Source: Bacteroidaceae bacterium
GTDB taxonomy: Bacteria; Bacteroidota; Bacteroidia; Bacteroidales; Bacteroidaceae
Length of the DNA stretch: 64,000 nt
NCBI GenBank assembly: GCA_024398475.1
Contig: JAKSJB010000002.1
Span: 91,519-155,518 of the forward strand
Direction: 5' to 3'
The notes under the pieces were generated by a model that saw only the letters and a list, made by a program, of their open reading frames with translations, had not been told where the DNA came from and ran no database searches. Of this stretch, positions 45,559-53,489 are shown one piece after another (position 1 is the first letter of the stretch; every line of letters begins with the position of its first letter). A program made the translations under genes and the position numbers.

Positions 45559-46995
45559 TTATTTACTTGATTTTTTCAGGAGTTTCAGATTTTCCGTTGC
45601 CTCCGGGAGTCCTGCCTGCTGTGCCTGGAGGAAATAAGTTTCGGCTTCGGCATAGTTGTTGTTGAGCAAGGCGAGCGAACCTCGTGCGTTGAGCGCATGA
45701 GCCGAGTTGCCAGCCTTGGCAAGATACCTTGCAGCCTTCAGAGTGTCACCGCTCATTATTGCCGCACATGCAGCATTGAGGTTTACGGTTTCGTCATCAG
45801 GATAAGTACGTACAGCCACGTCGAATACTTCGCGGAAGTCCTCGCTGCCTACTTCGTAACTTTGTGCAGCACGAAGCATCTGATTGAGTGACAGTACCTG
45901 CGGACGTGTCTTGATGAGTTCCTTTATCTGTTCCAGACTGACCTGTCCGAGTCTGAATCCCACCTTGTAGTCAGCATGACGGAGGTAAGGATACCAGTTC
46001 TTCAGAATATAACGATACTGTGTAGGGAATTTCTTCTTTATGGTTTCATTTCTGAGGTCTGGTTCCATGTCGCTCCTTGCTATGTCGAGTATCGCATCAC
46101 GGTTTGCCATCTCAGGGTGGTTGCTGAGGGAATCGATGAGTCCCTGCCAGTTTTCAGTTGTGAAGTCGGATTTGAACTCACCTACCTTCACGCCCTTGGC
46201 ATCACATTCCTTCCTCACCCAGTTGAGCAATGTCTTTGCACGCTCACGGGCGAGATAGGTGTTGTGGTCATAACTTCCTTCAGGTGAAGCAAAACCATGT
46301 ATGCCTACCGATGTTATGGTAAGCAATGTATCGCGTGTCACCTTCTCTATGTCGGCATAAATCTTCATCAGTTCGCTTGGGTTGTTGAAGAGATGTGGCT
46401 TGAGCGTGACGGAATCGAGTTCGTATGTTACGTATGCCGCACCTTCCACGAAGAGTTCAGGAACCTCCTCCACCTGTGGTATGATGAACGGACAGTTAGG
46501 AGTGTAACGTACCGGTGCATTGAATGCCATAGGGTCGCCGAGGTTGCTGCCGAGCAGGTTGCCGCATCCACAGGTGTCGGTACTGATGCGAAGGGTGGCA
46601 TCCGGACCGGACATCCAAGGTTCATACCTTACTGTTTCATCGTATGCAATGGTTTGCGGCATGTCGTTGTCTCTACGCTGTTCAAGCGCATCAGGATAAT
46701 TGGCATTACCCTGGCGGAGGAACACATAGTGCTGGTTACGCCCCGTAAGCATAAGCGGACGGAATGTAGCAACGTTGCCCGCCTTGTCTTCCATGACCGG
46801 AGTGAGCACCACCATGCGGTTTGAGGACAGGCTGAGACTGTCGAGCACGAAGTCCGCCATCACGTGCATGTTGCTTTCGAATCTGGCAGCCTTGAGGTTG
46901 CGGACACCGATGTTGCCGCCCTGCCTGTTTATGCAGAATGCCGTACCGGTTCCGATTATGAATATAAATAAGGCATATAGTATGTGTCGTTTCAT
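45559..46995 (-). CDS. DUF3868/OmpA-like protein with TPR-like tail
   Basis: A 478-residue exported protein (signal MKRHILYALFIFIIGTGTAFC) with three regions. The first (about 30-200) is the DUF3868 type often found in fimbrial operons, with VMADFVLDSLSLSSNRMVVLTP. The second (about 205-330) is OmpA-C-like, with SVGIHGFASPEGSYDHNTYL and ARERAKTL, expected to contact peptidoglycan. The third is a C-terminal helical repeat region (about 390-478), with LNAACAAIMSGDTLKAARYL and related repeats. It precedes the major pilin by 48 bp. I infer a periplasmic assembly or anchoring role. Confidence 0.87.
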   Translation of the reverse strand: MKRHILYALFIFIIGTGTAFCINRQGGNIGVRNLKAARFESNMHVMADFVLDSLSLSSNRMVVLTPVMEDKAGNVATFRPLMLTGRNQHYVFLRQGNANYPDALEQRRDNDMPQTIAYDETVRYEPWMSGPDATLRISTDTCGCGNLLGSNLGDPMAFNAPVRYTPNCPFIIPQVEEVPELFVEGAAYVTYELDSVTLKPHLFNNPSELMKIYADIEKVTRDTLLTITSVGIHGFASPEGSYDHNTYLARERAKTLLNWVRKECDAKGVKVGEFKSDFTTENWQGLIDSLSNHPEMANRDAILDIARSDMEPDLRNETIKKKFPTQYRYILKNWYPYLRHADYKVGFRLGQVSLEQIKELIKTRPQVLSLNQMLRAAQSYEVGSEDFREVFDVAVRTYPDDETVNLNAACAAIMSGDTLKAARYLAKAGNSAHALNARGSLALLNNNYAEAETYFLQAQQAGLPEATENLKLLKKSSK

Positions 46996-47061
46996 TTCTT
47001 GGGTTGTTTTTTGTTTTGATTCTTTATAATATTAATCGTAGTTGGGAATTAATAACCTTAT

Positions 47062-47676
47062 TTAGAACAGGTATTCCAGACTCAATGCCAGTTTTGTAAC
47101 ACCTATGTAGTCGGTATGGTCCTGCTTCGTGAAAGTGCCGCACACGCCACAATCGTATTTCTTAAACTGAATGTAGTCGTAGCCGAAACCGAGAGCAGCC
47201 TCGAAGTTCCAATGCTTGGAGAGAATCCATTGATAGCCGTATGTGACACCTCCACCGACGAACCAGCCCTCGTAGCGGCTCCTGTCGATGTCGTGAATCA
47301 TCTTCAGCGGATCCTTGATACCCTGCACGTTGAATTCTCCACCCATTGCATGGATTCCGAAGAAGTGTCCATTGAAACGGGAACATGTCCACCAGCGATA
47401 CTCAGGCATGATGAGCCAATGACGCATCTGCTTGGTATCGGAAAACTTCCAGGGATTCAAACCATAGACCACCTGTGCTGTCGTCTTTTTTGTCAGCCCT
47501 ATTTCCACCCCGAGGTTCGGAGTAGTTGCTGCGTCATACAGCAGATTGTTCTTGATTGCCACCTGCGCCTGAGTCATGGCACATCCGAAGAATGCCATGC
47601 ACATTGTCAACATTGCCTTCTTGAATGTCTTTGTAAATAGCATGCACATAGAATCTGATTTTCCTAAATTAATCAT
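47062..47676 (-). CDS. DUF3575 outer-membrane protein
   Basis: A 204-residue protein with a hydrophobic leader (AMLTMCMAFFGCAMTQAQ) and the DUF3575 core: VAIKNNLLYDAATTPNLGVEIGL, HWLIMPEYRWW, GWFVGGGVTYGYQW and the final LALSLEYLF strand. Alternating beta strands ending in Phe point to a small outer-membrane barrel. DUF3575 genes commonly accompany DUF3868 and Mfa-type pilin genes, so it is probably part of pilus export or assembly. It starts 5 bp after the thioredoxin-like gene. The start could be an internal Met (about 47649), since the first nine residues are polar and not part of the signal. Confidence 0.85.
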   Translation of the reverse strand: MINLGKSDSMCMLFTKTFKKAMLTMCMAFFGCAMTQAQVAIKNNLLYDAATTPNLGVEIGLTKKTTAQVVYGLNPWKFSDTKQMRHWLIMPEYRWWTCSRFNGHFFGIHAMGGEFNVQGIKDPLKMIHDIDRSRYEGWFVGGGVTYGYQWILSKHWNFEAALGFGYDYIQFKKYDCGVCGTFTKQDHTDYIGVTKLALSLEYLF

Positions 47677-47681
47677 TCTAC

Positions 47682-48254
47682 CTATCTTGTTGTTTCGATG
47701 GAACTCTCCAGCATTTCCAGAGTCAGTTTATCACGGTCGGTAAATATGCTGGTAACGAATCCATTACTGTCTGTTACATAAATGCGCGGAATGCCTGAAT
47801 CGGCAAACTGATCGAATATCCTGCGGTCAGCCTGCGGCGAATAAGGAAGCGTCAATCCGTTGGAACACCAATAGTCCATGATGTCAGCATCCGATTCCGC
47901 ACGGGCTATACACACAAACGAAATTACGTTTTCACCCTTGTGTCTCGAATAAAACTCCTGAATTACGGGCAGTTCGCGTTGACAATCAGAACATGCAGTA
48001 TGAAAAAACATGATGAATTGTCTGCGCCCAGCGTTTGCGTACGAGTCATAATCCACGACCTTGCCGTCTTCAAAACGCCAGTCCGAACTGTCAGGCACAG
48101 TCACACTTACATTGAAATGAGGAACTTTTTCGCCAATTTGTACTTTTACGAGATCCTGAGTATCCAATTTATCCATACATGCTGTGAGCATCAAAACTCC
48201 CAGCATCAACACAAACTCAAGATATTTCTTATAGTTATTACTGTTTGTTTTCAT
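47682..48254 (-). CDS. Thioredoxin-fold lipoprotein heading the pilus operon
   Basis: A 190-residue TlpA/AhpC-like protein. The start at 48254 gives MKTNSNNYKKYLEFVLMLG and the lipobox LTAC. The fold signature FIMFFHTACSDCQRELPVIQEFY contains a C-x2-C redox pair (CSDC), followed by the cis-Pro segment SGIPRIYVTDSNG and the FADSGIP region. It therefore probably acts in the periplasm on disulphides, perhaps those of DUF3575/pilus proteins (the DUF3575 protein has C-x-x-C-like Cys near its end). The earlier in-frame ATG (48278) adds eight polar residues and seems less likely. The operon promoter is 93 bp upstream. Confidence 0.82.
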   Translation of the reverse strand: MKTNSNNYKKYLEFVLMLGVLMLTACMDKLDTQDLVKVQIGEKVPHFNVSVTVPDSSDWRFEDGKVVDYDSYANAGRRQFIMFFHTACSDCQRELPVIQEFYSRHKGENVISFVCIARAESDADIMDYWCSNGLTLPYSPQADRRIFDQFADSGIPRIYVTDSNGFVTSIFTDRDKLTLEMLESSIETTR

Positions 48255-48346
48255 CTTTTGATTTTCCCGTGCAAACATGTTGTAGGTGTCTTTTTCATTT
48301 TGTTCTTAAACTCCACATTGTCTGCGCTATCTCAAAAAGACCAGGT

Positions 48347-48355
48347 GCAAAGTTA
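48347..48355 (-). promoter_or_regulatory. Pilus operon promoter -7 element
   Basis: The minus strand reads TAACTTTGC, 93 bp upstream of the start at 48254. No other TAnnTTTGC match is visible between 48356 and 48700 on this strand. The rest of the gap to 48986 holds repeats. Confidence 0.7.
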
Positions 48356-48639
48356 ACGTTTTTTCACCAAACAACGATGCTTTTTCGTGAAAAATCATGT
48401 ATTTATTGATAAAAGTTTATATAAATAGGTAAGTTTGAATAAAAATGCCCATTATTTCCGTTGTGTTTCAAATATTTACAAGACATGTATTGCTGCATAA
48501 TAAACTGTCAGGTCCCCGACAGGTATCATATACACACCATAATGAAACAAACGCCGAAATTATTGGAAGATTTGCACATTTTTCAACTCCAAATCGACCA
48601 TCAGCGTTATGCAGAGTATTCAAGACATCACAGGCAAGA

Positions 48640-48690
48640 GCAGTTATAAGTCAGTAACAGGTCAGTTATGAGTCTATTATGAGTCTATAA
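48640..48690. repeat. GTCAGTTATGA-family repeat, second locus
   Basis: Four to five units related to GTCAGTTATGA (with AGTCTATTATG and AGTCTATAACA variants) lie just before the long inverted repeat at 48701. They are in the same orientation as the copy at 10468-10535. Confidence 0.7.
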
Positions 48691-48700
48691 CAGGTATGCT

Positions 48701-48881
48701 GTACCTCTGCTCTTCCTCCGCCGTAGGTCCGCTTTACCTACGCTGCAAACTCGAAGCAAATTCGAACCAAACTCGAACCAAAGTCGATAAAATAGCAGAG
48801 CCAGTTCGAATTTGCATCGAGTTTGGTTCGACTTTGGTGCAGAAGATGAGCAAAGGATCAGCGGAGGAAGAGCGGAGGTAC
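48701..48881. repeat. Nested inverted repeat with 11-bp tandem units
   Basis: Outer arms 48701-48721 and 48861-48881 are complementary at 20 of 21 positions. Inside lie a perfect 7-bp hairpin (48722-48728 with 48736-48742) and three to four tandem 11-mers of the form TCGAACCAAAN (about 48751-48785). An inverted set of the same 11-mers runs 48803-48838, so the interior can also fold on itself. The 85-codon ORF across it is not supported. No transposase or terminator T run is present. Confidence 0.85.
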
Positions 48882-48986
48882 TATAGACTTACTGCCATTT
48901 TCGGTCAAAACCCATTCTCTATCATGTTTAGGAAATTTCCTATGGAGGTTTAGGTGTTTGTACTTGCCAGTATGGGGTTTTATGTT

Positions 48987-48995
48987 TACCTTTGC
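48987..48995 (+). promoter_or_regulatory. -7 element of the Tyr-rich protein gene
   Basis: TACCTTTGC, with TTG 20 bp upstream (48964-48966), 48 bp before the ATG at 49044. Confidence 0.8.
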
Positions 48996-49043
48996 AGCAT
49001 CAAAAAACTAAAAAATGTCAAACCATTTAAAACAGATGCGATT

Positions 49044-49658
49044 ATGAAGAGATTGTTTACACTTTTTGCCGTTGCGTTATCATTGGTAATGGTATCTTGT
49101 GACGAAGATGTAGAAGAGGCTATCAGACTGTCTGGTCAGTGGAAGGGCGACATGGGTATGTGCTATGAAGACCATGGTTGGATTTTTTATGCAGAATATA
49201 CCGACATCGTGTTCTACCCAGATTACGAATATGCTACCCATGGTTATGGTAAGCAAGTGGATCACTATTACGACGGTCCTGTAAAGAAGACTTATCTTTA
49301 CTTCGACTGGAACATCAAGGATGGCCGTATCTATATGAGATATTACGATGAACATCAGTTGAGCAACGTAATCTATGACTACCGCCTCGGATACGACAGT
49401 TTCATCGGTTACATGGGTAATACGAGGTTCCAACTCTACAAGATAGTGGACTATGACTGGGGTTACTACGATGACTACGGTTACTACAACGAGTGGTATT
49501 ATGATGATTACTCTTACCCTTATGACTATCCTTACTATTACTACGGCAAGTCAACACGGTCCGGCAGCAACGAAGCAAAGGATGCTGAAATCAGCAAGGA
49601 TGAGAAGCCAAGGATTCATATCATGAACCGCTTCATGGAGGGATTGGAGAAGAAGTAA
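49044..49658 (+). CDS. Secreted Tyr/Asp-rich lipoprotein of unknown function
   Basis: A 204-residue protein. The start at 49044, behind the promoter, gives a signal peptide (MKRLFTLFAVALSLVMVSC) with a lipobox Cys19. The earlier in-frame start at 48954 lies upstream of the promoter and is rejected. The middle is a small beta-rich domain (LSGQWKGDMGM, then YLYFDWNIKDGRIYMRYYD). Residues about 128-168 are almost entirely Tyr, Asp, Gly and Pro in short units such as YYDDYGYYNEWYYDD, and the tail is charged. The fold may be lipocalin-like, but I do not recognise the family. A strong terminator follows. Confidence 0.82.
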   Translation: MKRLFTLFAVALSLVMVSCDEDVEEAIRLSGQWKGDMGMCYEDHGWIFYAEYTDIVFYPDYEYATHGYGKQVDHYYDGPVKKTYLYFDWNIKDGRIYMRYYDEHQLSNVIYDYRLGYDSFIGYMGNTRFQLYKIVDYDWGYYDDYGYYNEWYYDDYSYPYDYPYYYYGKSTRSGSNEAKDAEISKDEKPRIHIMNRFMEGLEKK

Positions 49659-49710
49659 TAACACTCCAGAAACTAAAACCGTAACGCATAACTCAGAGTT
49701 ACACATACAT

Positions 49711-49746
49711 AAAGAGTGGAAGGTCGGATTGGACTTTCCACTCTTT
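49711..49746. terminator. Terminator between the Tyr-rich gene and the LytTR gene
   Basis: AAAGAGTGGAA (49711-49721) pairs with TTCCACTCTTT (49736-49746), with further inner pairing GTC/GAC and a T run. It lies between convergent genes. Confidence 0.9.
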
Positions 49747-49753
49747 TTTGTGT

Positions 49754-50497
49754 TTAGTATCCTTTTACCCAGTCAAGTGCTTCCTTGTATTTGCGGGAAA
49801 CGGGAAGGGTGATTTCTCCTATGCTTACCGTAGAGTTATCAACGGAGGTCACGGAGTTGCGGTTTACTATATAACTGCGATGGATACGCACGAAGTCTTC
49901 GCCCAATATACCTTCCCAATGTGATATTGGTGTCTTGTTGCGATACTTTTCCCCATCTGCAGCATATACCCATGTTTCGGAATCGTTGGATTCCACGTAT
50001 ATGATATCTTTCAGATACAAGGTGACGGGGGTTCGGTTTGAATTGAAACGTATGGTTTCGTTGTCATTCTTCAGCCATCGTTTCAGTTTCTGCTCAAGGT
50101 AATAGTCACCAATGCAGAGAACGGTAATTATCAAGGCTATGAAGAACGGATTGATAGTGATGGCAGGCATTTGGTCTCCCAAATCAGATACAAAGTCAAA
50201 ATAGTAACTGTTTTCTGCACTACGATACTTCAAGATATAGATATTGGCAAGGATGATGAGGAATGTCTCCAGAAGCAGTATGCCCAACGTCACGTAAGTA
50301 GCACTCAGGCATCCATTCTTTCTGTCATGGAACGAAACCTTGAACAGCATGAAACGCACGGCAAAAGCTCCGGGCAGAAACATTACAGCAACGAACAGAG
50401 CCTCGCTGAATGAGAAATTCAGGCTCACGAGGACTGATGCCACCAACAATATGGCAACTATCCAAAATCCGATTGTAATTGAGATTTTCCTAAGCAT
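49754..50497 (-). CDS. LytTR-domain regulator with membrane N-terminus
   Basis: A 247-residue membrane-bound transcription factor. The N-terminal half has about four hydrophobic helices (IGFWIVAILLVASVLV, ALFVAVMFLPGAFAV, TLGILLLETFLIILA, PFFIALIITVLCIG). The C-terminal half (about 150-247) is a LytTR DNA-binding domain: VTLYLKDIIYVESNDSETWVY, then HRSYIVNRNSVTSVDNSTV and VSRKYKEAL. This arrangement lacks a response-regulator receiver domain. LytTR proteins bind direct repeats near their own or adjacent genes. It is divergent from the twin MotA-like mini genes, an obvious candidate target. Confidence 0.9.
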   Translation of the reverse strand: MLRKISITIGFWIVAILLVASVLVSLNFSFSEALFVAVMFLPGAFAVRFMLFKVSFHDRKNGCLSATYVTLGILLLETFLIILANIYILKYRSAENSYYFDFVSDLGDQMPAITINPFFIALIITVLCIGDYYLEQKLKRWLKNDNETIRFNSNRTPVTLYLKDIIYVESNDSETWVYAADGEKYRNKTPISHWEGILGEDFVRIHRSYIVNRNSVTSVDNSTVSIGEITLPVSRKYKEALDWVKGY

Positions 50498-50533
50498 TAA
50501 TGCAAAATCACGATTTCATCGATGGTTTCGAAT

Positions 50534-50542
50534 GCAAATATA
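50534..50542 (-). promoter_or_regulatory. -7 element of the LytTR gene
   Basis: The minus strand reads TATATTTGC, with TTG 18 bp upstream and 36 bp before the start codon. Confidence 0.7.
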
Positions 50543-50649
50543 CAAAATAAATCCCATCCACAAGCGCGCAAATCCCCACTAAGGGGTTTTGACGGATTAA
50601 TAAGGGGATTTATAGAAGAAAAATTTTGATGAGTTCAGATTTTAATGCA

Positions 50650-50658
50650 TATCTTTGC
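50650..50658 (+). promoter_or_regulatory. -7 element of the mini-protein pair
   Basis: TATCTTTGC, with TTG about 21 bp upstream. It is divergent from the LytTR promoter. The leader of about 130 nt contains a small CCCCCGAGGGG hairpin near 50695-50706. Confidence 0.7.
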
Positions 50659-50787
50659 ACAGGAAACAAAAAACGAAGAATCCACCACTCACTCCCCCCG
50701 AGGGGAAGGATTCTGTCCGGACAAGCAAGTTTTTCCACTTGAAGATTCAGAGGGGGCATATTTATTAACTTATCAATTTCAAGCATT

Positions 50788-51135
50788 ATGATTACAACAT
50801 TAAATGTATTGACCGAAACTACTCGGATAATGGTGGAGGGAGGTCTGCCTGGCATGTCTTTCATCACAATCATCTTCGTAGTTATGCTTTTTGCTGCATG
50901 GAAGGCACCGAATTGGGTAAAGGAACTGGGACTTGCAGCCCTTGTGGCAAGTATTTTCTGGTTATTATATGGATTATACATAGCATTCGATGATATCCAT
51001 GCCGCAGGAGACATATCCCTGACCGTGACGTGCGGTGGTCTTAAAGTTTGTAGTATTGCCCCAATGTATGGTCTGATAGTTTATCTGGTATCACTCATTA
51101 TCCGAATCATTCAGACTCCAAAGATTATTAAGTAA
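50788..51135 (+). CDS. MotA/TolQ/ExbB-like mini membrane protein, copy 1
   Basis: A 115-residue protein with three hydrophobic helices: FITIIFVVMLFAAW (about 25-38), LGLAALVASIFWLLYGLY (about 47-64) and APMYGLIVYLVSLIIRII (about 92-109). The AAWKAPNWVKELG junction and the terminal block GGLKVCSIAPMYG resemble the ends of MotA/TolQ/ExbB proton-channel subunits, but the large cytoplasmic part of those proteins is absent. It is 43% or more similar by eye to the next gene, clearly a tandem paralogue. Divergent LytTR control is plausible. Function is unknown. Confidence 0.8.
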   Translation: MITTLNVLTETTRIMVEGGLPGMSFITIIFVVMLFAAWKAPNWVKELGLAALVASIFWLLYGLYIAFDDIHAAGDISLTVTCGGLKVCSIAPMYGLIVYLVSLIIRIIQTPKIIK

Positions 51136-51204
51136 AGAACGCAAGTTCATTACAGACATTACTAATAAATTATTAATTTATTAATTGATTAATTCATAAT
51201 CCTT

Positions 51205-51555
51205 ATGATTACTACATTAAATATATTCATGGACATTTCTCAGGCATTCATCGAAGGAGGTCCGCTCGGTATGTCAATCCTCACCATCATATTATTAAGT
51301 ATGCTCCTTGCTGCATGGAAAGCGCCGAATTGGGTCAAGAAACTGGGTATAGTAGCCCTTGTGATAGGTATTATCTGGACTATGCAGGAACTGCGCATGG
51401 TATTCGACGACGTTCTATATGAATACTGCGATAGTATATCTGTAAGAGGACTCATGTGCGGCGGATTCAAGTGCGCTATCATTCCCACTATGTACGGAAT
51501 GATAATCTATTTCATTTCTCTCATCATCCGCATCATTCAGAAACCGCGAATTTAA
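51205..51555 (+). CDS. MotA/TolQ/ExbB-like mini membrane protein, copy 2
   Basis: A 116-residue paralogue of the preceding protein, 69 bp downstream. Shared blocks are MITTLN at the start, EGG-x-GMS, AAWKAPNWVKKLG, an FDD after the second helix, and MYGMIIYFISLIIRIIQKPR at the end. It differs in the loop (VLYEYCDSISVRGLMCGG), which has extra Cys residues. Retention of the two N- and C-terminal blocks with loop divergence suggests the pair arose by local duplication and may form a hetero-oligomer. The spacer between the two lacks a promoter match, so the two are probably cotranscribed. Confidence 0.8.
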   Translation: MITTLNIFMDISQAFIEGGPLGMSILTIILLSMLLAAWKAPNWVKKLGIVALVIGIIWTMQELRMVFDDVLYEYCDSISVRGLMCGGFKCAIIPTMYGMIIYFISLIIRIIQKPRI

Positions 51556-51569
51556 CTTTTACCTTTGCG

Positions 51570-51711
51570 TTTTTAACGTCAAAAGTCGAAGGTCTAACGT
51601 AGCAAAGCATTTTAGTATATGCTAAGTATCGTTTACGTTAGGGTTTGCGTCATTACTCCCTTAGGTAGGGTGTCAGGGGGCTTTCTCGTTGACTTGTTGA
51701 CTCGTTGACCC
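51570..51711. repeat. Micro-repeats between the mini gene and htrA
   Basis: Words related to AACGTTAGG and TTTGCGT recur between 51570 and 51650, followed by a GGGTGTCAGGGGG word and three inverted GTCAAC 8-mers at about 51687-51710. The region lies between convergent genes and ahead of a terminator. Confidence 0.65.
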
Positions 51712-51713
51712 AC

Positions 51714-51753
51714 AAAAAAAGACACAGCCGAAATACATGGCTGTGTCTTTTTT
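51714..51753. terminator. Bidirectional terminator before htrA
   Basis: A-rich GACACAGCC (51714-51729) pairs with GGCTGTGTC plus a T run (51739-51753), with a 9-nt loop. It lies 18 bp after the htrA stop on the minus strand and ends transcription from the mini genes on the plus strand. Confidence 0.9.
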
Positions 51754-51771
51754 ATTATGACAACATCTGTC

Positions 51772-53316
51772 TTATTCTTCACTCAGGTCAATGGCGAAGG
51801 TACCAGTCTTGCCTGATGGATATTTTCCCCAGATGAAGAGTGAGTTCATCTCTGACTGAGATGCAGCCTTGAGTGCTGACTCTACGTCTTCGCTGGTCTT
51901 GATATCCTGATTGTTTATCTTGAGTATGATGAAGTCTTTCTGCACTCCTGCCTTCTGGAGCAGACCATCCTTGAGACTTACCACCTGTACTCCCTTGGAG
52001 AGGTTGAGAGTCTTCTTCTGATCGTCGGTCAATGGCTTGAATTCTGCACCTAGAATATCGAGTTTGGCTGCTTTCTGTACGGCTGTGTTGCCCTTACCGT
52101 TGCGGAGGGTTACTCCGAAGGACTTTTCCTTCTTTTCGCGGATCACGCCTACCACTACCTTTTCGCCTGGACGGTACTGGGTGAGGGCTTCCTGGAGTTC
52201 GGACATCTTGGTCACTTTTCTGCCGTCAACTGACACAATCACGTCGCCTTCCTTGATACCTGCTTCCTTGGCTGCACCTTCGTCGGATACTTCTGCAACA
52301 TAGACTCCGTCATTGGTTCCGAAGTCGGCATTGAACTTATCGTTCTTCTGCTTCTCAGACTCTATGTAGTTGTGGAGGTCGAGTCCGCTGATACCGATGA
52401 GTGCGCGCTGTACGGTTCCGTATTCCTTGAGGTCGGTGACCACTTTCTTCATGATGGTTGTAGGAATGGCAAATCCATAGCCTGTGAAGTTGCCTGTCTG
52501 CGAATAGAGCATGGCATTGATGCCCACCAGTTCACCACGTGCATTCACGAGAGCGCCTCCTGAATTTCCGGCATTGATGGCGGCATCTGTCTGGATGAAT
52601 GACTCGATTCCGTTCTGTGATGCTCCGAGTTGACGAGCCTTGGCACTTACGATACCTGCAGTCACGGTAGAGGTGAGGTTGAACGGATTGCCTACGGCGA
52701 GTACCCATTCTCCGACTTTCAGGGCTTCGCTATCTCCGATGACGAGTGTAGGAAGATCTTCGGCATCTATCTTGAGGAGAGCGAGGTCGGTAGTGGCATC
52801 AAGTCCGATGACACGTGCCGTGAACTCGCGGTTGTCGTTGAGAGTGATGGTAATCTCGTTGGCCTTCTCCACTACATGGTTGTTGGTCACGATGTAACCG
52901 TCGGAGGATATGATTACTCCACTTCCGCTTGCCTGACGCTTCGGAGTCTGTACCTGCTGACGCTGACGGCCGCCGTTGCCTCTGCCACCGAAGATGTCAC
53001 CGAAGAATTCTTCAAATGGGTCAAAGAATTCGCGTGTCTCGATTTCGCCTCCCATAGTTACCTTTATATATACTACGGCATTGCATGCCTTCTCGGCTGC
53101 GGGAGTGAGGTCTATGCGTCCCCCTTCATCATAGGCAGCCTGTACGGGCTGGGCAGATGACGTGGCAAGCCATGAGGTTTCTTCGTCGGCAGTCGTGTCA
53201 CTTGTACTGCTTCGCTGGATACGGTTTACGAGTGATAGTGCAAATGCGCCTGTCAGTCCTGAAACGACGGCTATGACTGCCAGCGTTCCATAGAATCTCT
53301 TAGTTGTCTGTCTCAT
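51772..53316 (-). CDS. degP: Do-family serine endopeptidase (DegP/HtrA)
   Basis: A 514-residue periplasmic protease and chaperone for damaged envelope proteins. The signal anchor is FYGTLAVIAVVSGLTGAF. The catalytic triad is complete: H147 in VTNNHVVE, D177 in ATTDLAL and S252 in GNSGGAL. Two PDZ domains follow (about 305-395 and 415-510), with GVYVAEVSDEGAAKEAGI and KGVQVVSLKDGLLQKAGV carboxylate-binding loops. A Gly/Gln/Arg-rich loop near residues 110-130 is the LA loop typical of DegP. It is monocistronic, with its own promoter element and terminator. Confidence 0.95.
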   Translation of the reverse strand: MRQTTKRFYGTLAVIAVVSGLTGAFALSLVNRIQRSSTSDTTADEETSWLATSSAQPVQAAYDEGGRIDLTPAAEKACNAVVYIKVTMGGEIETREFFDPFEEFFGDIFGGRGNGGRQRQQVQTPKRQASGSGVIISSDGYIVTNNHVVEKANEITITLNDNREFTARVIGLDATTDLALLKIDAEDLPTLVIGDSEALKVGEWVLAVGNPFNLTSTVTAGIVSAKARQLGASQNGIESFIQTDAAINAGNSGGALVNARGELVGINAMLYSQTGNFTGYGFAIPTTIMKKVVTDLKEYGTVQRALIGISGLDLHNYIESEKQKNDKFNADFGTNDGVYVAEVSDEGAAKEAGIKEGDVIVSVDGRKVTKMSELQEALTQYRPGEKVVVGVIREKKEKSFGVTLRNGKGNTAVQKAAKLDILGAEFKPLTDDQKKTLNLSKGVQVVSLKDGLLQKAGVQKDFIILKINNQDIKTSEDVESALKAASQSEMNSLFIWGKYPSGKTGTFAIDLSEE

Positions 53317-53381
53317 AGTTTCTGAATTGTTTATGCATTAATTTTTATCGCGATTTATTTTCTTCTCTTCAAAATCGATGC

Positions 53382-53389
53382 CAAATGTA
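53382..53389 (-). promoter_or_regulatory. -7 element of degP
   Basis: The minus strand reads TACATTTG, 66 bp upstream of the start codon. The trailing C of the consensus is replaced by G. Confidence 0.5.
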
Positions 53390-53489
53390 CTACTTAGTTT
53401 AATTACGACAAAGCATTTCACACTTTTTTATCTAATTTTTCGCAATGTTTAACGCATCTGCAACATTCGTTAACAGTTGAGGGCTTCTT

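Noticed and set aside
48701..48881. Invertible promoter for the pilus operon
   Set aside because: The inverted repeat is suggestive, but the segment contains no TAnnTTTGC element on either strand and no recombinase gene is nearby. Promoter 48347-48355 lies outside it.
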